Shown here: piece after piece, positions 47,901-59,900 of the stretch
Layout: the number at the start of each line of letters is the position of its first letter
Position numbering within the stretch: position 1 is the first letter of the stretch
From: Lytechinus pictus
Lineage: Eukaryota; Echinodermata; Echinoidea; Temnopleuroida; Toxopneustidae
Assembly: GCF_037042905.1 (NCBI RefSeq)
Contig: NC_087247.1
Location: 56,133,920-56,197,919, forward strand
Direction: 5' to 3'
DNA length: 64,000 nucleotides
Notes under the pieces: model-generated
Seen by the model: the letters and a program-made list of their open reading frames with translations, nothing else
What the model was told of the DNA's origin: nothing
Database searches by the model: none
Made by a program: the position numbers and the translations under genes

Positions 47901-50900
47901 TAATATGTGATCTATCAGGGAGGAAGATGTCTGAGTTGTACGTGTGGGCAGCTTTACAAGTTGGCTTAAACCACTTAGATTAAGTATATTCTCATATTTC
48001 TGGGATAAAGGAGACTTTCGAAAGGCAAATATTCATGTCCCCTAAGACTATAATCTCATCATCTTTTCTAAATTTTTTAAGTGTCAGAGAGTGATTCAAT
48101 GAAATTATTATCTTTAGGGGGTCTGTAAAGAGCACCCAGTGTAATGGGCTTTAATTTGTCAGAGGCAATAGAATATCGATCCACAATGATTCAATATTTC
48201 TTGAAGTCAAGTCTTCTCTTATATTAAATGCAATGTCGTTTCTTATGTAGAGACAAACACCACCACCTAGCCCACATTCACAATCGTTACGTAATATACA
48301 GTATCCATCTATACATACTTCTTCATCATTTACAGATGAGTTTAACCATGTTTCAGTGATGGCAATAATAGCTATTTTACGTTTAGAAAAAAGAAGCTGA
48401 AGTTCAGATATTTTATTCAATATTGATCTCATGTTTAAATGAATGAAATGCAACCCTTTTGTCTCAAACTTTTCTTCAAAGGACTTATACACTGTTGTTT
48501 TATCGGAAGGTGGGGTATTATTTACATGTTCAGTGGGAGGCAAAAGTGGTTCGTTATGACCAACATTTGTTTGAATGGGGTGCAAGAATAAGGAATCACA
48601 AAAAGGCGGTAAAGAGCATGTTAAACAAGTCCAACATTCATTAGGGTTGTAATATAATCTTGTGTACTCCTGTTCACTTATGCCTTCACATCTGGAATGG
48701 TGCCACTTATTACAAGTAGAACACCGGAGGCCAGTTTGGTTTTTCTTCACAGGCTTTTGACATTTTCTACATGGAAATTTATAATTTGGACCAGGATTTG
48801 TTTCCACATCCCCAGATAATAACAAAAGATAAGAAAAATGGTTACTAGGTGGACATAATTCGGCTTGAAAGGTTGCTACAGAGTTATGATAGTACAAAAT
48901 AGGCGAACGGAAATATTTTAAACGCTTTATCGCTGGAAGACTAACATACTGAGAAATTGTGTTGACATTATGAGAACATATTATAGAAATTAAAAGATAA
49001 AGTACTAATACATTCATCTCAGTGTAGTCCCACACCAACAAACAGTGTTTAACAAAAGAAACAAAATACAAAGACAATTAAACGTGGATAAAAAGAAACT
49101 CGAATAAAGACGTAAACTTAACTACGATGCTACAAACTACAATACTGCATAAAAGTTCATAATATTCAGTCATAGAGTCCCTCAGTGTCGTCTACTTCAG
49201 CCTCGATCCTATGGGGCTCACATGAGTATTACAGACCCCCATTCACTCACGTGTTAAATCATAGCTCATCAAAAAATCATCAAAAATCAATCCTTCGATA
49301 GATTTTGCTTTAATTCACTGACATTAGTCACAATTAACAGTACATTAAGACTTGATATGTCAATCGGGTACTTGTCCAGCTCAATCAAAAGTTAAATGGC
49401 CTGAAATAAGACTAACCATAATTTCGGCCAACTGGGCGTTGTGGCGTGCGCCTGTAATCCAAGCTGTGGGGAAGTTACAAATTGATGCAGAGGTTCGAGC
49501 CCTGGTCACGTCTTTCGGATGGTGACGTTAAAGGTCGGTCCCAGACGTAAATAATCATATCTGATTGATACACGTCTGACAAAACTCAAATACACACACA
49601 CACACACACAGTTCATTGCCAGAAAAACCCGAACTGCATTGTGGGTAATGATAATACAAAAATGCAGTCTAGCCTCCCCAAAGGCTTTAATTATGAAAGA
49701 GTATGAACATGACATTGTTTTTATCATTTATATTTTGATATTCCAACATTTTGTCTATTTTTAATGAATTATTTTAATCAATAAAGTCATGTGATCTTTA
49801 CTTACGCCTGTCCGGCATGCTTTGCGTGCGGTTGAATTACTCTCATGTGCCCTATGGCACCCCTGGCAGCCAGACTTCTCCCCTCCAGCTTTCATCTGTC
49901 CTGCTCCTCTTAGATTCTCCTCCACGAGACTGGATATGGATCAGCTCCATGACAACAATGAGACAGCAGCAGATATAAAGAAAATTCCAATATTAAAAAA
50001 TGTCATGGATATAATGGGACAATACGAAGACTGTTCTGAAGTGAGACTAGTAGTGATTGATGGACAGAGCCCTGACCGGCTGACAGATTGTTGACAGGTG
50101 GCAGCAATAAAAGAGAGTTTGAGAAGGTAGCGCTCGAAAGAAATACAGAAGAGGAAAGTGACCTGAATGTGAAAGTGAATCACATTATACTCCCAGAAAG
50201 TACTATGGGTGGGACAACAGTAAGCACAGTGCTAGATGAATCACACAAAATATCTCCAGACAAAATCAGGAAAATAATCAAAGTCCATTCACGATCATGT
50301 TACAAAAAGATCTCCAAAAGTCTCCAAGAGACCTATATAAAAATATGTAGCACAATTACATGACGACCGAAGTATCAATGAAGTCCAAGGAAGAAAACTA
50401 GAAGAGCACACATGTGCTCCCTCTTCATTGACCCATTTTGAAGAGGGATAACCCTTATATAAACTATGCAAACTCTTTTCATATATTTAGAAAATGATTA
50501 TTTCAAAATTGTTGGTGCCACAAAAATATCGAGATGTGATCTATAATCCTATTTCATTTTTAATGGTACATTTTGCAACATTTATAATTGTTATTATCAT
50601 CATAATCATGATTATTATTATTGTTTATATAATTATTATCACTATTGTCATTTTGATTATTAATATTAATATTGTTATTATTATCATTATTGTTATTCTT
50701 ATTATTATTATCATCATTATTGTTATTATCATTACAGCCATCATCATTATATTCAAAACAGTTTTTAACCTAATCTGCATTATCTAAATGTGAAAGATGA
50801 TACTGAGGTGATTTTTGTTTCATTTCATAGATGCAGTTACAGCTAGAAACCTTGAGCTTGTTCAGAACCGTAAAGATCCCAAGAGTGATCACACATTGTT

Positions 50901-53900
50901 CGGCGTTCTCAATTACACAAAGACTATGGGAGGAGGTAAACGATATAGAACAATATAAAGCTTAATACATTAACATCTTAAAACAGACATGTCATTAATA
51001 ATTCATGGTATTTTAAAGTGTATCAAAGAGGAAGTAATCATACAAACAGTGTTGATCAGATTATAATCATTTTATATTTCTAGAATGAAATTTGTATCTG
51101 ACATTGAAATATAACTCACTTACACAACTTGGTTTGGATAGGATACTCAAAATTTGTAAAAGTAATTTTGAACTGGTTTCTTATAGCTAGTTCTTGTGAT
51201 TGTTCAATTGGAACAAAGACTAGATATCAAACCATTAATGATTCTGAAGAGACTCCATTGGAGTTTAGTGGAAGTAATTGCTAACTTGTTTGTTTGAGAT
51301 AGATGATTGTTGATTAGAGGAAGACTATATTAAACCTTTATTGCTTTGCATTTTCAAATGCTTTTAAGTAAGTCAATCTATAACCCTGTTTAATATCAAC
51401 TTTTTCACTAGATTATTGTAGTGGTTTCCAAGGGGAATGTGTAATCTAATTTCAGTTTGATAATATTCTTTCAGCTCGTTTGATGAGGTCAAATATCTTA
51501 CAGCCGCCACTGAGTAAGTACAAGTGAATGAGACTGATGTATAAGGGATGTGGCAAAAGAAGTTAATTATTGCTTTCTTGTTTTATTCATTCATTCATCT
51601 AGTCATACATTTATTCATTCATTTTTATTCGATCATTCATTTACTCTTTCATGTATATTCATGCATTCACATCCAAAAATAAGCTGTTGCCAGCGTATTA
51701 TTCTGAGAAATGAATATTCAGGAACTCTTGTATTTTTCAAGATTTATGTAAGGCAAACTGCTCTTCTTATTTTATTCTCGGCTATTTCAATGTTCATCAG
51801 ACTTTGATTAAGAATCCTGTTTGTCAAATTGAAATGTAGCAGTCCACCTTCCCTGATATACACAATCAGTTTTTATCGGGTGTAAAACTTACAGGTTCTG
51901 TGAAATGATTTAATTCCTTATTTGCTTTTGATGAAAAAGTGACATCAAAACAATCCTAAATTTGATGATGTTTGAATTAACATGGGAGTATGGACAATCA
52001 TGGGAGTGGTTTATGGGAAGTCGTATAAGGACAAAGAAAAATGTGGATAGAGGTAGAAGTGAATTGGAAAGGCAAAACAATCGAATGTCTGTAAAGTATT
52101 CTTAATGTGATTATTTAATTTGATTTGTAATTTTATCCAAAAAGCAATGTCACTTGGCCTTTCCTCTTTTAACATTGAATACTATTGATATGAAATAATT
52201 TTCTGTCTTTCTTTCTTTTTTTCAAAGATGAAGAAACCATTAAGCTTCGCTTGGATGTTGTAACTGAGTTAACAGAGAGTGAGGAACTCTTTTACAATCT
52301 GCAATCAGGTATGGAGTCCTTGCTTTGATGTTAGCATGAAAAGAACAATGAATCGTATATCAGTTTTCATACACATGTGATACTTTTAATGGATATACAA
52401 CAGAGACTTGACATGTAGTCAGAATAAACCGTAATAATTGATTTAGTAATTTTATCATGCTGTGAATATTGTGGTTAAGCCAAAATTGTAAGAGTAGCAA
52501 ATATATTTCCACCATTTCACTTGTTGTTTGTTTCCTCTCTCTCTCAATCTCTTAGTTCTGTCTAGATTTATTGATGTGGATCATCTTCTGTCATTGTGTG
52601 TTCAAATCCCAAAGGAAGAGTCTGTGAAATCATCTGAGCAAAAGATCACTAATATCATCTACCTGAAGCACACTCTAGAGCTTGTTGAACCACTCCGTCT
52701 GGCTCTTCACTCAGCCAAGTCAAAACTCCCTCAAGCATATCACAAGGTGACAGAGAGAGGGAAAGACAGAGACACATTCAGACAGACATACAGAAAGAGA
52801 AATTTGGAGAGAGAGAGAGGGGGAAAGAGGAGGAGTGAGGGAAGAGAGTAGTAATCATTTGTTTTTATTGAATTAAATTCTCTTTTTTTTCCTGCTTTGA
52901 GATCAAAGAAATAAACCATTTCTGCATTTAATTTTTGGCCTGTGAATACTTTGTATTCCATGGCTAGATCTTTACAATTACATTCTAGTCTTTATCTTTC
53001 CCTTTGCTTTTCAATTTTTCACTCATGCATTTGAAAATTATTTTCCTTATCCTTGAAAGTGTTTCAGCATTTTTATTTGTAAATTCCATATTTTATGTAA
53101 AAAAATTGATTTCTCTATACTAAAATGATTTCTCCTACCCCTGCAACATATTTTGAGGCTTTGTATTATTGACTATATTCACAATGCCATTGTTCCTGGG
53201 TGATTTTTTGAAGATTTGTTGTACCATGTTAAAGAAAGCATTACCGTTAACATTACTTGCTCTACAGACTTTGCAAGATAGTCGATTTCAACAGATCTTA
53301 GAAAAGATTGGCACAGTGATTAATGATGAAACCAGATATCAAAAAGGGGCTCTTAACATGAGGACTCAGAAGTGCTTTGCTGTCAAACCAGAAATTAATG
53401 GTAAGATTTTTGTCACCCCTCCCGCTGAAAAAAACATTAATCAGGTACCAGCAAACATAATGAAATGATGAATGCTTGCTTATTTTGGAATCCACACATA
53501 CTGGATAGCTCTTAATTTGACAAACAATAAACAACAAGTGTTAACATAGCAAAGTTCTCAAACTGGTGTAAATAAAAATTCTCAATAAATGAACAAATGA
53601 TCAAGAATTTTAGATTGCAAAAAATCAATATGAGGAAGGATAACTCAGCAAATGATTAACTATAGAAAAAAAAATCCCTTGAAATATTTCAAGATAATAA
53701 AGCTTAGTTGTATGATAATTGTTATTTGCTTGTATGCAACAAACAATTGTAGAATGTGTCAAATTGAATACCTTACAAAATTTATTCTGAATTTGTTCTG
53801 TTATGGAGAATGTCAAGTAAATTTATTTTCTTTGTAGGTCTACTTGATGTGGCAAGGAGGACCTACACAGAACTTGTTGACGATATTTCTGGTAATTTTT

Positions 53901-56900
53901 CCATTATTTCTATTTTTCACAACTATATTATACATGCATGTAAAATTGATATGAAGAATTGTATTGAAAACTTGAATGACGTCTATACCTTACAAGGTGG
54001 CTAAAAGATCACAGTGTTTTATGTTCTCTTTTATGCATACTTCTTGTATGCAGTACATTATACTCAATATTTCTTCTAGTAATCTTACCTATTTGTTTCT
54101 TTGAAGAACAAGCTCATTTTGATGCACAATTGTATGAATATCTAGAACCCTCAGCTAGACTGCAACCACAAACATATACAATATCATTATTTCTCATATC
54201 AAAGGGGGAAAACATTAAGTGCATGGAGGGGAAGTGGGTAAAATGGAATAGCATTTCTTGAAATAGCCTTTTTTTTCAATTAATAGGATGTTTCATATTG
54301 TATGACAGATATTTTGCAATGAGCTTAGAATACAATTCGGTTAAGTAGCAATGGATACTGCAATGTATTTAGTTATTTTTTTTGCAAGATCACAGTATCG
54401 ATCTAGGCCTTGTTTTCACAGAGATGATCAAACAGCTCTCAGATGAACATGGTCTATTGCTTAGGACCAATTACAGTACAGCTAGAGGATTTTTTATCCA
54501 GCTCTACAGTAAAGGCAAACACAGCATCCCTATAGAATCTCTACCTTCGGTCTTTATTAAGGTTGTCAAGGCAAAGAATATGCTCAGCTTCACTACAACC
54601 GATCTGGTAGGTTTATATTAAAAGGAGCTCTCCCATATTTGATTAATTGATTGGGCATAATCAACAAAACTAGATTCCTGTTCTACTTGTAAACATTAAT
54701 TTGATTAACATGTGGATAATTGCAAACTCATAGAATAAAATGCTTGAAAAATCAATGATTCTTTAAGAAGTTCATACCTCATCCCTTCTAATAATGTATG
54801 TAATGTATATGAATAATTACATAAAAGTGATATCAAAATATACAATGAAGGAATAAAAATTAATTATTCTAATAATTTGACAGTGTTAAGATTTTCCTGT
54901 AAGAATTAGGAATAAGACCCAATGGCCCGAATTCACAAAGGTGGTTTTGAAAACCCACGGTTGAGTCCATGGTTTATGCAGATTTCCTGTATAAATTATG
55001 CTTATTTTACTGCGTATATTAAAAAATTTCCAATGCTAATGCGCGCTTTTGTCACGGTGCGCCAAATTGACGCCTGTTACCGTGGTTATCCACGCTATTT
55101 TTTTCATGAGTCCACTGTTTTTATTCATGAGTCCACTCTGCAAACAGTTGACTCATGAATAAAATAGCATGGTAACAGGCGTCAATTTGGCGCACTGTGA
55201 CAAAAGCGCGCATCAGCATTGGACATTTTTTATACACGCGCCCGATACGCGGTAAAATAAGCGTAATTTATACAGGAAATCTGCATGAACCATGGATTCA
55301 ACCGTGGGTTTTCAAAACCACCTTTGTGAATTCGGGCCAATATGATGTCTCAAATTAAAATGTGCATGGGGAGTATTTTGAACTAGTGGCCCAATGAGTT
55401 TGCTGTGTTGATCCAGGTGGGTGTTTCACAGACTGTCCTTAATTTACGAGCGACTTGTGATCCTTCCTTAGGAACCAAATCAATACCTATATGACTATCT
55501 TGTATTTATCATTTACTACAAGAATGGGTCACCAGTCATTTTTAAAGTCGTTCGTAACTTACTAAAATCTTTATGAAATATCTACCTGGCGTGATCCCTT
55601 GTAGTGATCAATTCCTCTATTGGCAGACATACCAAAGATGGTATAACATTTCAGCACTATAATACAAGAACCTGTGATTATTTTTCTTTAGTACTGTTAT
55701 TTATTTCCTTGTTTTGTTGCAATTATTATTCCATGTTTGTTTTTTAAGGAGTATGATTGATATGAAATCATAGTCCTGTTGGTGTAATAGACACAAGTCA
55801 TGAAAGTTGAATATTTGTTTTCAGTTCATTTGAAACCAATTATTTTAAAAGGCTATTTCAAATTCAAGTTTAATATTCATGCATAGATTTTTGTGTATTC
55901 ATGTATTTCAAGTATTAGGCATTTTATGATTTCATTTGTGGCCAAATTATTGTCGGCCATTTAAAATCATGGTGTGTCCAGTCTATAAAAATATAATCAT
56001 TGTTGCATTCTATTACTTTTATCAAATTATCTTCTCTTTTATTCTTGTCTCCTAGATCAAAATGAATGGTAAGTTGAATTAGAGTATTTTCTTTCCTAGC
56101 TATCAATTATTCTTTTGAGTTCTTGTAAAAAATAGTGGTGATAATGCACAGGTTTTCATCATGCAATATCAGCAAATCACATTTTGTTTTACACAATTTC
56201 ATTATCTTGATAATATCTAAATTATAGTTTTGATTTGGTTGAAAGTTTGAAATTAATTCCATTACTTCTCATACAGACAGAGTAAGAGAGTCACTGAACG
56301 AGATATACCTCATGACTAATGTGTAAGTACAATGATTTTTTTTTCAGTATTAATTGTTTTCCTTTTTTTACTGTACCAAATGATATTGGTAAGCTTTGTA
56401 CCATTAATAATATTTTATATATCTTGTGACAATATTCTGCATGCGTTATATTTGTAGGACTTTCTTTTAGATTTGTAGAAAAGAATGAAACTGGATTTAC
56501 AAGATCAGATCAAATTACCTAACTGAGTCATTTTAAAACCAATCTTATGAATACCTCTGTTTACATCACCAAATCTGCTATTATGTCTGAACGCTTTAAA
56601 AACACCGAAATATTTTCAATCACTATGTATGATAGATATGGCAGCATAGAAAAACTATTGGTAACATCATAAATATCATTCTTAATTTATACTTTAGTAG
56701 TTTCTTTTCATCACCTCTATAGTGTTGTCAGCCAGTTACTGAATGACATTCGAGAGCATGTAGGCTGCCTATACAAGCTAGCTGAATGTGTTTCTGTCAT
56801 TGACATGCTTGTTTCATTTGCCCATACATGTACTCTCTCAGACTATGGTAAGTATGTGGGTAGTCACAATTAGCAAAAATCTTCAGAAATGATGGAGAAG

Positions 56901-59900
56901 TATTGTTATCATATCACAGTCAAATCATTAGTAAAGTTGATAAATCACAGATTGGTTTCACACATGAAACATATAATAGAAATGGGACCAGGCCATTTAT
57001 TCATATCAACCAATACTTGGTGTATATATTTGTTGGATTGTCCTAGAAATGATTTAGTGATCAACACCACAAATAAACATTAACTCAACGCTCTAAATTC
57101 GCATGACCACAATAATCAACAGTGCATTTCTTCTCAACCTGCAAACAAGTACAACGTGTTTTGGACATAAAACTGAATTTAGAACTTAGAGATGAAATTT
57201 ATTAGTAGTTAAACAGATAATTTAGAAACACTCTCTTAATTTGGGACATCAGAAGAGCATTTTGTAAAAAGGACTTCTCAGACGTTTTATCCAACAATTA
57301 CTATGGTAACAGTGTCTCTCAGCCAATCATAATCTAGGAAAGTTGTCAGACCTGACAATTTAATGGACGAAAATGTTGATGAAACGATCCCCAGGTTTGA
57401 TGTCTTCAGTAGATGTGAAAGTATTTCTCATATTTGAGCTTTTTTTAATCTCAGAATTGCTTTATTCTAATGTCAAAATCATTCATGGAATTTTCTTATG
57501 TTCACAATAATACAATTACAATCACCTGAACACTTTCTACAATATATTTTTTATAGCAAAGATCAAAGAAATGGCCATAAGATCAAGAGTATTAAATGTA
57601 CCATCACTCAGAGACCAAGACAATGCAATAATGTCTACCATTGTGCAATTTTTAACTGTATTGCCGTTTCAATGTTGCTTTGAGAGATCAAAAGATTTTT
57701 AAGAGGTGGATGTAAATAAAGATAACAATTTCATCAGCTATCTAATGCAGATATGAAAGTATTTAAAGATTTTCTTTATATTTTCGTGTTGGCTCGGAAT
57801 CAGTAATCTTCCTCTTTCAATAATCAATTAATTTTTCATGATTACTAGAATGCACATAATTATCACTGCAATTTATTATAAAAATAGGTTCTGTTATCAA
57901 TCATAAATCTTGGCATTGCTAGTCTCCTATGAGGTTCACTCCATACAATTACTGATAGTATTTTGGTATATCTCATCTTACAGTGAGACCAGACTTCACT
58001 GATACTTTAGCTATCAAGCAGGCAAAGCACCCAATCCTAGACAAGATCTCCTATGATCCACCTATTCCAAACAACATTGTAAGATTATTATTATTACTAT
58101 ATATTTTAGAAGTTGTAAAGATAGAAAACAGATTACAAATGAGAGTGACAAAGAAGTGAGTAGAGAGTAAATGTAAATTTCCCTGGTCCTAGGGTTTTGA
58201 ATCCCCAGTATCATCCCTTCATGTATATCCTTCATGACAATCATTTATAAACAAACTTATTTTTTCTCACACATTCTCTTTGTATAAATGCTAAATTGTA
58301 TATGTATGGAAAGAGTGAGAAAAAGAAAAGAGAAAAAGGAAAGAATGGAGGGAGTAAGAAGGGGTGAAGAATGGCATTACATGGGTGGACCAATAAATCA
58401 GTCTACTTCAGTCAGAGATATGCTCCCCTGAGACAAACGATTAAGCGAAGAACCTGACTCTGTGGGTTGTCATCAAACTTTGGTATTTCCTAGCATATAT
58501 TTTGCAAAGGTGGTTACTTGATTATGTTAATAAATAATTAATTTAAATTCTTGCTCCCTTTTACGACGATTAAACCCAGAAATGTGCGTGAAATTGAAGA
58601 GTGTGAGATAGCTCACCCTTTTCCCCGTAGACACTGTAGGTAAGCGTCAGGCAATCCTCCATCAATAAGAGGTTTATGGCCAACATCCATCTGTGTAGGA
58701 GGAGGACTGAAATAAAAATAAGAAAATGTTAAATAACTCTGAAGAATTAGCGGAGATATTAGTCTAGTACATGGGTTGCTTGAAGAAATCATACATGTAT
58801 CTGTAATACAACACTTTCTTCTTTCATTGTAACTTGGCAGTATGCATCAGAGGAGAGTAACTTTCTTATCATAACTGGTCCAAATATGGTAAATATCTAA
58901 TTTTTGCTCCTCTACTTATAATGAAAATATGAAAAAAATGAAAATTTCTATACCTAAGATAACATCACATAGCATCCTTTAACTCTATATAGCTGGGGTA
59001 TTTTTTATTCAAGGACTTCAGCTTATCTCACGTAAAGAATATTCTACTTCTCACCTAAATATAGCTCTTATATTCCCTCTTTCTCTCTTTCATCTCTTGT
59101 ATTCTCATTTCTCATCAGCTTCTCTTCAGTCATTTTCAAATTACATGGCAAATCCTTAATCCTCTATGAATATGTGTACCACTTATCTGTAAGCTGAAGT
59201 TTGCACTGCAGTTCTTGGTTTTGAAAATACCTCAAAATTTAAATCTTGAAAAATTTACATTTTGAGATTGTATACAAGTCAAAGAGCTTCATCAAGTAAT
59301 GCATGGCCACAATTAAATTTATTATGAATGTTAACTTATTGTTTTTCATATTTTCATTGAATTTTAATTTTAATTTCAGAGTGGCAAGTCAACCTACCTG
59401 AAACAGATAGCATTACTACAAATCATGGCTCAGATAGGTTGTTATGTACCAGCAGAGTATGCATCTTTTAGGATCTGTGATCAGGTCTTCTCAAGGATTG
59501 GATGTGATGATGACATTGAAACAAATGCATCATCATTCACGTTAGAGGTAATAACAAATAAGCCATTAGTATGTAAAAAAAAAACACTAATATCTTCCTG
59601 TATTACATGTCAATGTAAGTTAAGGTTGAGATGAAATTTCAGTGTAATTTGAGTAATCCCTTCTCTAATATTTAAAGAATGGGGCACTATATTAAAAAGA
59701 TACTTGAGTACCCATTTCCTTCTAAAATTGCCACAGTAGCTCCTATAAGCATTTAACTCTTTGTGCGCTGGACCATGAACCCATCTGTACTGAATTATTT
59801 TCAGGGAGGGAAACAATGCATTGTTTGTTGAGTGTGAAATGCGAAGTTCGCACGGCACCAAGTGTGCATTGGTGCGAAGTACGCGTGGAAAGGGTTAAGG

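Larger units (their letters stand above)
41342..49077 (-). mobile_element. CR1/L2-group non-LTR retrotransposon, broken, antisense in MSH4 intron
   Basis: Read on the minus strand, the order is an N-terminal 2A peptide and PHD finger with endonuclease (48151-49077), the rest of the endonuclease with a GDMN motif and SDH motif in shifted frames (about 47580-48150), a linker (47152-47520), then reverse transcriptase (43390-41685) and a 3' tail of TCAAATCAAATC repeats (41342-41375). About 3.7 kb of foreign sequence separates linker and RT (about 43400-47150). Frameshifts, stops and an altered RT active site show it is dead. The target for the upstream limit is unclear; the 5' leader may extend a few hundred bases past 49077. 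Confidence 0.85.

Noticed and set aside
50494..50787. Hydrophobic 97-codon frame resembling a membrane protein
   Set aside because: It is the translation of an ATT/ATC/GTT microsatellite.
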